From the NCBI GenBank assembly GCA_013289145.1, contig JABDAM010000010.1, positions 1 through 44,249 on the forward strand: 44,249 nt of DNA, read 5' to 3'. This DNA is from Alphaproteobacteria bacterium (GTDB lineage Bacteria > Pseudomonadota > Alphaproteobacteria > UBA11073). The notes below the pieces were generated by a model that searched no databases, was not told where the DNA came from, and saw only the letters and a program-made list of their open reading frames with translations. The position numbers were made by a program, and so were the translations under genes. This document shows positions 16,287 through 25,568 of this stretch, in pieces; the stretch's first letter is position 1, and every line of letters starts with the position of its first letter.

Positions 16287-18217
16287 GCTCCTGCCTTGCC
16301 GAATAATAGCCATCCAATCAACAACACCAACGCGGTGAGCATCACAAAGGCATAATGATACAAATACCCTGTCTGCAATTTCGACAGGCGCGCGCCGAGG
16401 AAGCTGGAGGCCGCCGCCGCGCCGTCGGGGCCGAATTTGTCGATGGTGCCCTGGTCGCCGTAGCGCCATAGCAATTTACCCACCAGCGGTGCGCCAGCGG
16501 CAAAGACCACGCCGTACACTTTGTCAAAATAGAATTTGTTTTCGATGATGCGGTTGAGGAATGAAAATTTGCGCGCGAACCAGGCGGGCAAATCCGGTTC
16601 CTTGACATAGCACAACCAACCGAGCGCGAGGCCGAGCAATCCGGCCAGCGTCGGCGCCAGTTTGACCCAGAGCGGATCATGTTCCGCCGCATCCAGGATG
16701 AGTTCGGATTTGGGCTGAATCGCGCCTTCCCAAAACAGCGCGTGATGTTCGCCAACAAAATAATCATAGGCGAGCCAGCCGGACAGCAAAGCGCCCGCCG
16801 CCAAAACGAATAATGGGATTAACATTGTTAAAGGCGCTTCGTGAATGTCATGCGCGTGTTCAAGGTCATAGCGCGGGCGGCCATGGAAAGTCATGAAAAT
16901 AACTTTGCTGCTATAGGTTGCAGTCATAAAAGCAACCAGCACGCCAACACCAAAGGCAAAATGGGTGAAACCCGTAACGCCGGCGAATTCCGCTTCCAAA
17001 ATCATGTCCTTGGAAAAATATCCGGCAAAAGGCGGGATGCCGAGCAGCGCGAGCGTCCCGATCCACATCAACGCATAGGTGATGGGCAGTTTTTTCCACA
17101 GGCCGCCGTAATGGCGCATGTCCTGTTCGTGATGCATGGCATGAATGACCGCGCCCGCGCCCAGGAACAACAACGCCTTGAAAAAGGCGTGCGTGAAAAG
17201 GTGAAAAATCGCCGCACCGTAAGCCGTCGCGCCCGCCGCGAAAACCATGTAGCCGAGCTGGGACATCGTCGAATAAGCGACGACTTTTTTAATGTCGAAC
17301 TGCGCGAAGGCGATGGCCGCACCGACAAAGGCCGTGAGCGCGCCGACAACGACAATAATATTCCGCGCCACCGGCGCGAGATCAAGCAAAGGTGAAATCC
17401 GCACGAGCATGAACACGCCGGCAGTCACCATCGTCGCCGCGTGGATTAAGGCGGAAACCGGCGTCGGCCCCTCCATCGCGTCGGGCAACCAAGTGTGCAA
17501 ACCAAGTTGCGCGGATTTACCGACCGCGCCGATAAAGAGCAGCACGCAGGCGAGCGTGATAGCATCAAACGGCGCACCGAAAAGATAAAAAATCCGGTTC
17601 ACGCCCAACGTGGGCGCGGCGCCAAAAACGTTGTTGAATTGCAAATCGCCGAACAGCCAAAAGACCGTGAAAATCCCCAGCACAAAACCAAAATCACCCA
17701 CACGGTTGACGATAAAAGCCTTCATCGCCGCATCGTTCGCGGAGGGTTTATGATTGTAAAATCCGATCAACAGATAGGACGCCAGCCCCACGCCTTCCCA
17801 ACCGAAAAACATTTGCACAAAGTTATTCGCAGTGACCAGCATCAGCATCATAAACGTAAACAACGACAAATAAGACATGAATTTCGCGCGCGACGGATCT
17901 TCGTGCATGTAACCAATCGAATACAAATGCACCATCGCGGAAACGGAAGTGACAACCAGAACCATCACGGCGGTGAGCACGTCAAAACGCAATGACCACG
18001 ACAGATGCAGCGTGCCGCTGTTGATCCAGGACAAAACCGGGATCACCGCCGTCTGTCCCAAACCCGCATATTGATAAAACAATGCAATCGCCATGGCGGC
18101 GCACAGGCCTAGCGTGGCCGTGGTGATAATCTCCGCCCCGCGCGTGCCGACAATCTTGCGGCCAAACCCCGCCACCGCGGCGGCGATTAAAGGCAAAAAG
18201 ACGGTTGCGATTTCCAC
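16283..18217 (-). CDS. nuoL: NADH-quinone oxidoreductase subunit L
   Basis: Largest antiporter-like membrane subunit of complex I, 644 residues, with the long lateral helix expected near the C-terminus. Conserved motifs are FFGWEGVGLASYLLIGF, KSAQLGLHTWLPDAMEGPTP and VVAYSTMSQLGYM. The start is a GTG at 18217 with GGAG about nine bases upstream. Unlike its neighbours it does not overlap the preceding gene: 54 bases separate it from the inserted orphan gene, so coupling to nuoK has been broken. Confidence 0.95.
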   Translation of the reverse strand: MEIATVFLPLIAAAVAGFGRKIVGTRGAEIITTATLGLCAAMAIALFYQYAGLGQTAVIPVLSWINSGTLHLSWSLRFDVLTAVMVLVVTSVSAMVHLYSIGYMHEDPSRAKFMSYLSLFTFMMLMLVTANNFVQMFFGWEGVGLASYLLIGFYNHKPSANDAAMKAFIVNRVGDFGFVLGIFTVFWLFGDLQFNNVFGAAPTLGVNRIFYLFGAPFDAITLACVLLFIGAVGKSAQLGLHTWLPDAMEGPTPVSALIHAATMVTAGVFMLVRISPLLDLAPVARNIIVVVGALTAFVGAAIAFAQFDIKKVVAYSTMSQLGYMVFAAGATAYGAAIFHLFTHAFFKALLFLGAGAVIHAMHHEQDMRHYGGLWKKLPITYALMWIGTLALLGIPPFAGYFSKDMILEAEFAGVTGFTHFAFGVGVLVAFMTATYSSKVIFMTFHGRPRYDLEHAHDIHEAPLTMLIPLFVLAAGALLSGWLAYDYFVGEHHALFWEGAIQPKSELILDAAEHDPLWVKLAPTLAGLLGLALGWLCYVKEPDLPAWFARKFSFLNRIIENKFYFDKVYGVVFAAGAPLVGKLLWRYGDQGTIDKFGPDGAAAASSFLGARLSKLQTGYLYHYAFVMLTALVLLIGWLLFGKAGA

Positions 18218-18271
18218 AGGCTAGACTCCGAATTCTTCGTCAGCCGGATATAGCGGATGTTTAAGCTTCTG

Positions 18272-19135
18272 TCATCCCGAAAGGCCGCCGGGGAAGAAAT
18301 TTTCCCCTTTTCTTAAAGGCTGCGGGTATGCATTCATTTTGGCGACAGGCTGGAAATTGGGGAGGGCCTCCGTACAGCCCCGCTCCAAGAAATAAATATT
18401 GCCGTTTTCAGGATCAACGCCGACATTGCTCGCATGTAATTCAAAATTTGGCTTAAAGCCTTTCTGGGTTAAATAACCTTTGCAAGTTTCCAGAATGCCA
18501 TCAAATAAAATTTTTGTTTCATCTTCTCCAAAGGCGGCTTTAAAATCGGACGCCGTCAGCAGTCGCGGCAAACATTCGATTTTCACATATATTTGCTCCC
18601 TGATCAAAGCCAAAGGATCGTCTAAAGCTATCGCATCATGAATAGCCGGATTATTCAGAAGCGATGGATCATTCCCCGCTTTCTCAAATTGCGTTTTTCC
18701 TGTCGCGCCGGCCGGAGTAACAGGATTAAAGGGAATTTTGGCAATAAAGTCCGGCTCAACATACGGTTGGGTTTTATCTAAATCTTCGGCTAAATCATGC
18801 CCGCTCCAGGCGGTTAGGCGGATAATCTTGCCTTGGCATAAAAACACCATGGCTTCGTTAGAATAAGCGACTAGCTCCAGATCGATATTGCCAAAGGCTT
18901 TTTCCAATCTGCCGGAAATATCCAGCCCCTCATCGTCTGCCGCTTTTATTTTATCGTGTATCCGGCAGCCGAAGCGATGTTTTCCGGGTAAACTTTGCAA
19001 TCCGGCGGGGTCGGAGAATGCATTTAACCACTCGGCCATATTTTGCATAGGCGTAGGGTCAGGAAAGGCTGGCATAAGCGCGCTTTTCAGCCGCAAAGGG
19101 GCGGCGGGATCGGCCATGATTTCCCAATCAGACAT
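18272..19135 (-). CDS. Hypothetical protein, 287 residues, inserted between nuoK and nuoL
   Basis: I do not recognise this protein. It is soluble with no signal peptide. The C-terminal half (about residues 205-262: EIRE-like charged helices, then FELHASNVGVDPENGNIYFLE) faintly resembles the catalytic-loop and metal-site region of a kinase-like fold, with an N plus acidic residues, but this is only a visual impression. It breaks the usual nuoK-nuoL adjacency, is more A/T-rich than the flanking nuo genes, and has no ribosome site before its ATG. A perfect TATAAT (19142-19147) lies only 7 bases upstream, which could give a leaderless message. Its last codons overlap the TGTCATCCCG repeat sequence found elsewhere in the window. 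Confidence 0.72.
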   Translation of the reverse strand: MSDWEIMADPAAPLRLKSALMPAFPDPTPMQNMAEWLNAFSDPAGLQSLPGKHRFGCRIHDKIKAADDEGLDISGRLEKAFGNIDLELVAYSNEAMVFLCQGKIIRLTAWSGHDLAEDLDKTQPYVEPDFIAKIPFNPVTPAGATGKTQFEKAGNDPSLLNNPAIHDAIALDDPLALIREQIYVKIECLPRLLTASDFKAAFGEDETKILFDGILETCKGYLTQKGFKPNFELHASNVGVDPENGNIYFLERGCTEALPNFQPVAKMNAYPQPLRKGENFFPGGLSG

Positions 19136-19193
19136 TCAGTTATTATAAGCTTTTTAAATGTCGAATTGATGACATTTACATATAATTTTAGCT

Positions 19194-19511
19194 TTAACCC
19201 TTCATCCGGTTGGCTTCGGCCACTTCGATATTGCCGAGGCGGCGGAAATAAATCACGAGGATGGCAAGGCCGATCGCCGCCTCCGCCGCCGCAACGGTAA
19301 GCGTAAACATCACGAAAACCTGGCCTGTCAGGTCATGCAATTGCGCGGAAAAGGCGACGAAGTTGATATTCACGGCGAGCAGCATCATTTCAATCGCCAT
19401 TAAAATGACGATGATGTTTTTGCGGTTGATGAAAACCCCCAGCACGCCAATCGTAAACAGCGCTGCCGCGACAATCAGGAAATGTTCAACAGAAAGACCG
19501 GCGGGTATCAT
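19194..19511 (-). CDS. nuoK: NADH-quinone oxidoreductase subunit K
   Basis: Small membrane subunit of complex I, 105 residues, about the standard 100, with three hydrophobic helices. The typical opening ([20 protein letters not shown]) and the membrane glutamate segment [20 protein letters not shown] are present, along with the tail [17 protein letters not shown]. The ATG at 19511 overlaps the nuoJ stop by 4 bases. Confidence 0.95.
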   Translation of the reverse strand: MIPAGLSVEHFLIVAAALFTIGVLGVFINRKNIIVILMAIEMMLLAVNINFVAFSAQLHDLTGQVFVMFTLTVAAAEAAIGLAILVIYFRRLGNIEVAEANRMKG

Positions 19512-20134
19512 GCGTTGCCCTCCTCTGGAATTTCGACGCCCGTGCCGACGGTAACGTGGACCATGTGGACGGTTTCCTCCGCTGTGCGCTGAGTCTGCGC
19601 GGCGACGGACTGGCGGCGCGTATCGCTGCGGTGACGCTGGGTCAGGACAATCGCGCCGATCATGGCGACGAGCAAAATCACGCCGGAAATCTGGAAGATG
19701 TAAAAGTAATCGGTATAAAGAACACGGCCCAGCGCGGCGGTATTCGTGACATTGCCGGGGTTGGGAATTGGCGCGTGCGGCGAGGCCAGCAAATGCGGCC
19801 AGGCGTTAATGACAAAAATCAATTGCGCGAGCAGCACGCCGCCCACGGCCAAACCGAACGGCAGAATTTTGATAAATCCCGCGCGCAGCTGGGCAAAATT
19901 CACGTCCAGCATCATGACGACGAACAGGAACAACACCGCCACCGCGCCGACATAGACAATCACCATAATCATGGCCAAGAATTCCGCGCCGAGCAGCAGC
20001 ATCAAACCAGCCGCATTAAAGAAACATAAAATCAGCAGCAGCACCGAATGCACCGGGTTACGCGCAAACACCACTCCCGCCGCCGCGAGCAGCAGCACCG
20101 TGGAAAACAAATAAAAGGCGATTTGCGTGATCAT
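19508..20134 (-). CDS. nuoJ: NADH-quinone oxidoreductase subunit J
   Basis: Membrane subunit of complex I with five helices, about 208 residues. The helix-3 motif [20 protein letters not shown] is characteristic. The start at 20134 overlaps the stop of the upstream binding-protein gene as ATGA. The open frame extends 11 codons further upstream, but those lie in the other gene and are not NuoJ-like. Normally nuoJ follows nuoI directly; here it follows a transporter gene. Confidence 0.95.
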   Translation of the reverse strand: MITQIAFYLFSTVLLLAAAGVVFARNPVHSVLLLILCFFNAAGLMLLLGAEFLAMIMVIVYVGAVAVLFLFVVMMLDVNFAQLRAGFIKILPFGLAVGGVLLAQLIFVINAWPHLLASPHAPIPNPGNVTNTAALGRVLYTDYFYIFQISGVILLVAMIGAIVLTQRHRSDTRRQSVAAQTQRTAEETVHMVHVTVGTGVEIPEEGNA

Positions 20135-21258
20135 TGGGTTGCCTTTGTCACTTTGCCGTTGCGCCATTCATAGACTTGTTCCGGCGGTCCGACATAACCG
20201 CCTTTTGAGTCAAATTGCCCATCCCCAACGATAGTCGATAGTTTTTGATGATGCAAAACATCGCCTACTTTCTGAGGATCCAGGCTTCCGGCCTTGTTCA
20301 TCGCATCAGCAAGAATTTCCATTGTTATGTAGGCATAGAGTCCAGCTGAATCGGAGGGGATTTTTTTGCTTTTAATCAGTTGCGTCAGCTTTTCGCTCCC
20401 CGAAACATCTTCCGGTAAAGGGACGCTGGCAAATTTTACGCCGTTCCCATATTCCCCGGCGATGGAGAAAAAATCCGGAGCTGAAATCGTTGTCGCAGCC
20501 ATTATTGGCATCTGGCTCCCTGCATCCCGTAGCTGACGAACGATCAGTCCGGCTTCCACTTGATACCCCGAATAAAACAAAAGGGACGGTTTAGCGTCCA
20601 TAACCCTTGTCATAACTGAGCTGAAATCTTTTTCCCCTGCATTAATCTTTTCGTGCATGACCACTTTAATATTTTTTTCCACTAAATCCTTCGCCAGCAA
20701 ATTAGCAATGGATTCCGAATAGGTTTGCTTATCATCAATGATTGCAACACCTCCCTTTGTATCATAATGACCGGCAATATATTTTGCATCCAGTCCGGCT
20801 TCTTCTTCATCACTGGACCAGACACGGAAAATGTTCGGCTGCTTGCCATCGGCAATGGCCGGATTACTGGCAAAAGACGACAACATTAATATATCTTCAT
20901 TTGAAAAAGCCTGTTTCGTCGCCAATGTTGCGCCGGAGCAAGATGCCCCTACGACAAATTTTATTTTGTCCGCAATGATTTTGTTTGCGACTGTCACAGC
21001 CTGTTTTGGATCACAAGCGTCATCAATAATTTCGATGTTTATCTGACGTCCAAGAATGCCGCCTTTATCATTGATGTTTTTCGCGGAAGATTTGACAGCA
21101 TTGGCGGATATTTCTCCAAAAGACGCAACAGAACCCGACATAGGTGCGATGAGCGCAATTTTAATTGACTCTTTGTTATCTGTTTGATCGGACGCAAAAC
21201 CAAGGCCTGCCGCAGTTAAAGCGCAGGTAAAAACAGCTAGGGCGAAGATTTTTTTCAT
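20131..21258 (-). CDS. Branched-chain amino acid-type ABC transporter substrate-binding protein, within the nuo operon
   Basis: Periplasmic type-I binding protein of the LivJ/LivK family, 375 residues, a complete length. It has a signal peptide ([20 protein letters not shown], cleavage near FA-SD). The N-terminal domain opens [20 protein letters not shown], then [18 protein letters not shown], and [13 protein letters not shown]. The C-terminal end is [20 protein letters not shown]. The true ligand is unknown. No permease or ATPase gene accompanies it. Both ends overlap nuo genes by ATGA, nuoI upstream and nuoJ downstream, so it is embedded without any gap. Its codons are more A/T-rich than those of nuoI and nuoJ. 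Confidence 0.92.
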   Translation of the reverse strand: MKKIFALAVFTCALTAAGLGFASDQTDNKESIKIALIAPMSGSVASFGEISANAVKSSAKNINDKGGILGRQINIEIIDDACDPKQAVTVANKIIADKIKFVVGASCSGATLATKQAFSNEDILMLSSFASNPAIADGKQPNIFRVWSSDEEEAGLDAKYIAGHYDTKGGVAIIDDKQTYSESIANLLAKDLVEKNIKVVMHEKINAGEKDFSSVMTRVMDAKPSLLFYSGYQVEAGLIVRQLRDAGSQMPIMAATTISAPDFFSIAGEYGNGVKFASVPLPEDVSGSEKLTQLIKSKKIPSDSAGLYAYITMEILADAMNKAGSLDPQKVGDVLHHQKLSTIVGDGQFDSKGGYVGPPEQVYEWRNGKVTKATQ

Positions 21259-21743
21259 CGCTGGTTCGCATCCTTGGCCAGGTTCGCGGCGATTTGCGCT
21301 TCCCAGCGGTCGCCGTTGGCGAGGAGTTTTTCTTTGTTATAAAACAACTCTTCACGCGTTTCGGTGGAGAATTCGAAATTCGGGCCTTCGACAATCGCAT
21401 CCACCGGGCAGGCTTCCTGGCACAGGCCGCAGTAAATGCATTTCGTCATGTCGATGTCGTAACGCGTCGTGCGGCGCGAACCGTCTTCGCGCGGTTCGGC
21501 TTCGATGGTGATGGCCTGGGCGGGACAAACGGCTTCGCAGAGTTTGCAGGCAATGCAGCGTTCTTCGCCGTTCGGATAGCGGCGCAGCGCATGTTCGCCG
21601 CGAAAGCGCGGGCTGATCGGCCCCTTTTCAAACGGGTAATTCACCGTCGCGCGCGGGCGGAACATATAACGGAATGTCAGGCCAAACCCCTTGATGAGTT
21701 CTGCCATGGCGGCCTGTTTGATGGAATTCCATAACTTTTTCAT
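21255..21743 (-). CDS. nuoI: NADH-quinone oxidoreductase subunit I
   Basis: Peripheral-arm subunit of complex I carrying clusters N6a and N6b, 162 residues, standard for alphaproteobacteria. Two complete [4Fe-4S] motifs are present: C63-C66-C69-C73 ([12 protein letters not shown]) and C102-C105-C108-C112 ([12 protein letters not shown]). The TAATG junction with nuoH shares one base. The stop overlaps the inserted binding-protein gene by ATGA. Confidence 0.97.
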   Translation of the reverse strand: MKKLWNSIKQAAMAELIKGFGLTFRYMFRPRATVNYPFEKGPISPRFRGEHALRRYPNGEERCIACKLCEAVCPAQAITIEAEPREDGSRRTTRYDIDMTKCIYCGLCQEACPVDAIVEGPNFEFSTETREELFYNKEKLLANGDRWEAQIAANLAKDANQR

Positions 21744-22762
21744 TACTGCCCCGGCAGAGAGTTCGTCGCCAATAATACGCCCGCCACAAAGACCACGTAA
21801 ACCAGCGAAAAGGGTAAAAATATTTTCCAGCCCAGGCGCATGAGCTGGTCATACCGGAAGCGCGGCAAAGTCGCGCGCGACCAGACGAAACAAAACAGGC
21901 ACGCCGCGATTTTCAGCGCGAACCAGATTGGGCCGGGCAGCCAGGTGAAAGGCTCAAAATTCAACCCAAAGGGCGGCAGCCAGCCGCCCAAAAACAAAAT
22001 CGTCGTGGTGGCGGAGAGTAAAATCATATTGGCGTATTCGCCCAGGAAAAATAACGCAAAGGTGAAAGCGCCGTATTCCACGTTATACCCGCCGACGATT
22101 TCGCTCTCGCCTTCTGGCAAATCAAAAGGCGCGCGGTTGGTTTCGGCAAGCGCCGAGATGAAAAACACGACCAGCATGGGGAAGAGCAAAATCCACATCC
22201 AGATGGGACGCGGTGCCTCGACCAATTGCTGTAGATTTAATGTGCCGGTGCAGAGCAGGACACAAACAATGACAAGGCCGAGGGAGACTTCGTAACTCAC
22301 CATCTGCGCGGCGGAGCGCAACCCACCGAGGAAAGCATAACGTGAATTCGGCGCCCAACCGGCCAGGATGATGCCGTAAACGCCGAGGGATGAAATCGCG
22401 AAAAGATACAGCACGCCCACATTGATATTCGCAATAACTAATTTTTCACTGAACGGAATTACCGCCCATGCCGCCAGCGCGAAAACAAACGTCAAAAACG
22501 GCGCCAAATAATAAACAAACCGGTTCGCGCCCGTGGGCACGACGGTTTCCTTCATCATCAATTTCAAACCATCGGCGAAGGGTTGTAGCAGCCCGAACGG
22601 CCCCACCGTATTCGGCCCCTGGCGTAATTGCATCGCGCCAAGGATTTTGCGTTCCCAATAAGTCAGGTAGGCGACACCGATTAATACAACGACGGTGACA
22701 ACCAATATCCCTGCGAGCATCCACAGGCCGGGCACGAGGTAGAGGTTGATGAAATCATCCAT
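21743..22762 (-). CDS. nuoH: NADH-quinone oxidoreductase subunit H
   Basis: Membrane subunit that joins the hydrophilic arm to the membrane arm near the quinone site, 339 residues. Characteristic motifs are [48 protein letters not shown] and [20 protein letters not shown]. The ATG at 22762 directly follows the nuoG stop, with no gap. Confidence 0.97.
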   Translation of the reverse strand: MDDFINLYLVPGLWMLAGILVVTVVVLIGVAYLTYWERKILGAMQLRQGPNTVGPFGLLQPFADGLKLMMKETVVPTGANRFVYYLAPFLTFVFALAAWAVIPFSEKLVIANINVGVLYLFAISSLGVYGIILAGWAPNSRYAFLGGLRSAAQMVSYEVSLGLVIVCVLLCTGTLNLQQLVEAPRPIWMWILLFPMLVVFFISALAETNRAPFDLPEGESEIVGGYNVEYGAFTFALFFLGEYANMILLSATTTILFLGGWLPPFGLNFEPFTWLPGPIWFALKIAACLFCFVWSRATLPRFRYDQLMRLGWKIFLPFSLVYVVFVAGVLLATNSLPGQ

Positions 22763-24811
22763 CTAAGCCGCCTTCCGCTCTGCCTGCGGCATTAATTCCA
22801 CGACGCATTTCGCCATGGTTTCGCTGGCGCGTGCGATGGCGTTGGTTTGATAGAAATTCGCAAAGGCGGGCTGGAAAGGCGTTGGGTCAATTGGCCCGGG
22901 CGTGCCGAATTCCGCCATTTCAGCGGCAACGATTTTACCGATGTGACGGAAAGTGGGCGCAACATTCGCCAGATCCGCGCGCACATCCGCAATCGTGGTG
23001 TAATTCAACGGCGCGCCGACGTAATCCGATAACGCGCGGATGATTTTCCAATCCTCACGCGCCTCGCCGGGCGGGAAGACGGCCTGGCGCGCGTGCTGTG
23101 CGCGGCCTTCGGTATTCACATAAGTTGCGTTCTTTTCGGTATAAGCCGCGCCGGGCAAAATCACATCGGCGTGACCAGCGGCGCGGTCGCCGTGGTGGCC
23201 CTGGTAAATCACAAAGGCGCCTTTGAGTTTCTCAACATCCACTTCATCCGCGCCGAGCAGGTAAACGGCTTTCACCTGACCACCCGCAACGCCTTGATAA
23301 ATCTTGCCGATATCGCGTCCGGCAGGCGGCATGAAACCCACGGCCAGCGCCGTCGGCAAGCCGATTTGCGCGTGCAGGACATTGAAACCGTTCCACGCCC
23401 CGCGCATCAGATATTTTTGCGCGATACGCGAAGCCGCCGCATGCACCGCGCCGCCGTCCTTTCGGGCCAAGGCGGAAATACCCACGATCATCATCGGATT
23501 TTTCACGGCGGCCAGACGGTCCGCGATGGGATGGCGCCCTTCCGCAACCTGTTGCAGCAGCGTTGAAACATCGCCCAGTTGTTCGGCGGGATAAGTCAGA
23601 TCGTATGCCGTGCCGATATTGGCAACTTCGCAATTGCCGCTATTCACGCGTTTTAAAATACGCGCGTTCAGCACAGCGGCCTCGGTGCGCGGGTTCGTGC
23701 CGACCAGCAAAATCAAATCCGCCTGGTCGATGCTGGCGATGGTGGAATTAAACGTCCAGCCAGAGGGTTGCGAAACATCAAACGTCTCACCGCGCTGGCG
23801 GCATTCCATGTTTTGCGAACCGAGCGTCTCCAGCCAGCGGCGCAGCGCCAAAATTTCTTCCGCCGCCGCCAGATCGCCCGTCACGCCCGCGATCGCATCA
23901 CCGCGCAGACCTGTTAATTTTTCCTGCATATGACGAAACGCATCATCCCACGAAACTGGCGTGAGTTTCCCCCGCACGCGAATGTATGGCATGTCGAGGC
24001 GCTGGCGTTTCAAGCCGTCCAGCGCAAAACGCGTGCGGTCTGAAATCCATTCCTCGTTAATATCTTCATTCAGGCGCGGCAGGATGCGCATCACTTCGCC
24101 GCCGCGCGCATCAACGCGGATAGCTGACCCCAGCGCATCCATCACATCCACCGATTCCGTTTTGCGCAGCTCCCACGGGCGCGCCTTAAACGCATAGGGT
24201 TTGCTCGTCAAAGCACCCACCGGGCAAACATCAATCATATTGCCCGACAGCTCGCTGCTCACCGCCGCCTCAATATAAGGCCCGATTTCCGCGTGTTCGC
24301 CGCGGAACATTTGGCCCATTTCACTATTCCCCGCCACTTCCTCAGAAAACCGGACGCAGCGCGTGCAATTGATACAGCGGTTCATGGAGGTTTTAATCAG
24401 CGGCCCCAATTCCTTATCCACCACTGCGCGTTTGTTTTCCTCAAACCTGCTGCGGTCAAAACCATAGGCCATGGCCTGATCCTGCAAATCACATTCCCCG
24501 CCCTGGTCGCAAATGGGGCAATCCAGCGGGTGGTTGATGAGCAGGAATTCCATCACGCCCTTGCGCGCCTTATGCACCATTTCGCTGCCGGTCAGGACTT
24601 CCATTTTATCGGCGCAGGCCATGGCGCAGGACGCCACCGGTTTCGGCGCGCCTTTGACCTGAACCAGGCACATGCGGCAATTCGCCGGAACGGACAATTT
24701 ATCGTGATAGCAAAAGCGCGGGACCTCTATCCCCAATTGCTCACAGGCCTGGAGGATGGAAGTCCCCGGCTCAACTTCAAGGCTGACGCCATCGATGACA
24801 ACTGTGGGCAT
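22763..24811 (-). CDS. nuoG: NADH-quinone oxidoreductase subunit G
   Basis: Largest peripheral subunit of complex I, 682 residues as in mitochondria-like alphaproteobacterial forms. The N-terminal ferredoxin domain binds a [2Fe-2S] cluster (C34, C45, C48, C62). Next comes a histidine-ligated [4Fe-4S] site (H94, C98, C101, C107), then another [4Fe-4S] site (C146, C149, C152, C196). The rest is a molybdopterin-oxidoreductase-like domain without the extra N7 cluster motif. The ATG at 24811 is the first gene of its transcription unit because a plus-strand gene separates it from nuoF, so a promoter within 24812-24977 is required. Confidence 0.96.
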   Translation of the reverse strand: MPTVVIDGVSLEVEPGTSILQACEQLGIEVPRFCYHDKLSVPANCRMCLVQVKGAPKPVASCAMACADKMEVLTGSEMVHKARKGVMEFLLINHPLDCPICDQGGECDLQDQAMAYGFDRSRFEENKRAVVDKELGPLIKTSMNRCINCTRCVRFSEEVAGNSEMGQMFRGEHAEIGPYIEAAVSSELSGNMIDVCPVGALTSKPYAFKARPWELRKTESVDVMDALGSAIRVDARGGEVMRILPRLNEDINEEWISDRTRFALDGLKRQRLDMPYIRVRGKLTPVSWDDAFRHMQEKLTGLRGDAIAGVTGDLAAAEEILALRRWLETLGSQNMECRQRGETFDVSQPSGWTFNSTIASIDQADLILLVGTNPRTEAAVLNARILKRVNSGNCEVANIGTAYDLTYPAEQLGDVSTLLQQVAEGRHPIADRLAAVKNPMMIVGISALARKDGGAVHAAASRIAQKYLMRGAWNGFNVLHAQIGLPTALAVGFMPPAGRDIGKIYQGVAGGQVKAVYLLGADEVDVEKLKGAFVIYQGHHGDRAAGHADVILPGAAYTEKNATYVNTEGRAQHARQAVFPPGEAREDWKIIRALSDYVGAPLNYTTIADVRADLANVAPTFRHIGKIVAAEMAEFGTPGPIDPTPFQPAFANFYQTNAIARASETMAKCVVELMPQAERKAA

Positions 24812-24873
24812 ATTCTGTTCCGCGTACCGAACGTTCTGTTTGGGTTATTCCTAATACGTTAACCGGAATTTGA

Positions 24874-24899
24874 ATAGGGTAATTCTAGAATTACCCTAT
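24874..24899. promoter_or_regulatory. Perfect 26-base palindrome between nuoG and the divergent orphan
   Basis: The 13-base half-site beginning ATAGGGTAATTCT is repeated exactly in inverted orientation with no spacer. It lies 63 bases upstream of the nuoG ATG and 79 bases upstream of the plus-strand gene, in an A/T-rich gap that must hold promoters for both. On the minus strand TTGCAG and TATAGG hexamers flank its upstream side with an 18-base spacing; on the plus strand TTGACT begins at 24907. It could be an operator for a dimeric repressor or a mark left by insertion of the orphan. Function is inferred. Confidence 0.6.
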
Positions 24900-24977
24900 A
24901 AATTTCTTGACTTGCCCGCTGCAAATATGCTCGATTGCCGCAATTCGTTCTTAACTTAAATTGTAAGGGATTACCTT

Positions 24978-25565
24978 ATGACTGCAGGATTTTTGGCAAA
25001 ACTATTTAGGCGCAAATCAGCCGGCCAAACTATTCCGGCTATTTCGGCGGGCTCGCAGGTTCCTGTGATTGTGGAATTGATTAAGCCTCTGCCCAATGGA
25101 GGCCGCATTATTGCCGTTATGCCTGATGATATTCTATCAATTCAGGACAGAGACGCTATAGCCGCACATTTAGTTGGGCGTCTTCATCCTGATATCAAGA
25201 ATAGCATCCAAATCAAATCCGGAGACTCTCAGGCAAAAGCAAGACATGCAAGGTATGGCGGCCAATGGGAATTAGAGACGGTACATGATACGAAACAACT
25301 AAAACTCGCCGTCAGGGCTGCTTCCATTGGAACACCGGATGGCGAACCGATCAATTTAACGCTCACAAAACCGGAGGAAGTTTTATCTGAAACAGCGAGA
25401 ATTGCCTCTGCATTTGGAATCGAACCAAAAGCTTTGGTGCTTGCTCTTTGTTCAAGTTCCGCAGCAGAGCTTGCAGCTTTTGGATTAACAACCCCTGAAG
25501 TTCTTGAACTTGGCGAAAAAATACTTCATGTACGCAATTCAACTCACCGGCAAGCACTTCCCTGA
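24978..25565 (+). CDS. Hypothetical protein, 195 residues, plus-strand insert between nuoF and nuoG
   Basis: I recognise no family. The protein is soluble with a short basic start (LAKLFRRKSAG), then alternating strands and helices (VPVIVELIKPLPNGGRIIAV, then DRDAIAAHLVGRLHPDIKNS) and a helical C-terminus. The ATG at 24978 follows TAAGGGA at ribosome-site distance. It is convergent with nuoF, with stops only 3 bases apart, and divergent from nuoG. It is more A/T-rich than both neighbours and was probably acquired. Its orientation means it cannot be part of the nuo transcript and that nuoEF and nuoG-N are two transcripts. Confidence 0.75.
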   Translation: MTAGFLAKLFRRKSAGQTIPAISAGSQVPVIVELIKPLPNGGRIIAVMPDDILSIQDRDAIAAHLVGRLHPDIKNSIQIKSGDSQAKARHARYGGQWELETVHDTKQLKLAVRAASIGTPDGEPINLTLTKPEEVLSETARIASAFGIEPKALVLALCSSSAAELAAFGLTTPEVLELGEKILHVRNSTHRQALP

Positions 25566-25568
25566 CAA

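Noticed and set aside
16287-16469. An N-terminal extension of nuoM by about 60 codons
   Set aside because: The extension is Arg/Pro-rich shadow sequence of nuoL. The ATG at 16286 overlaps the nuoL stop in the normal coupled way and gives the family's usual start.
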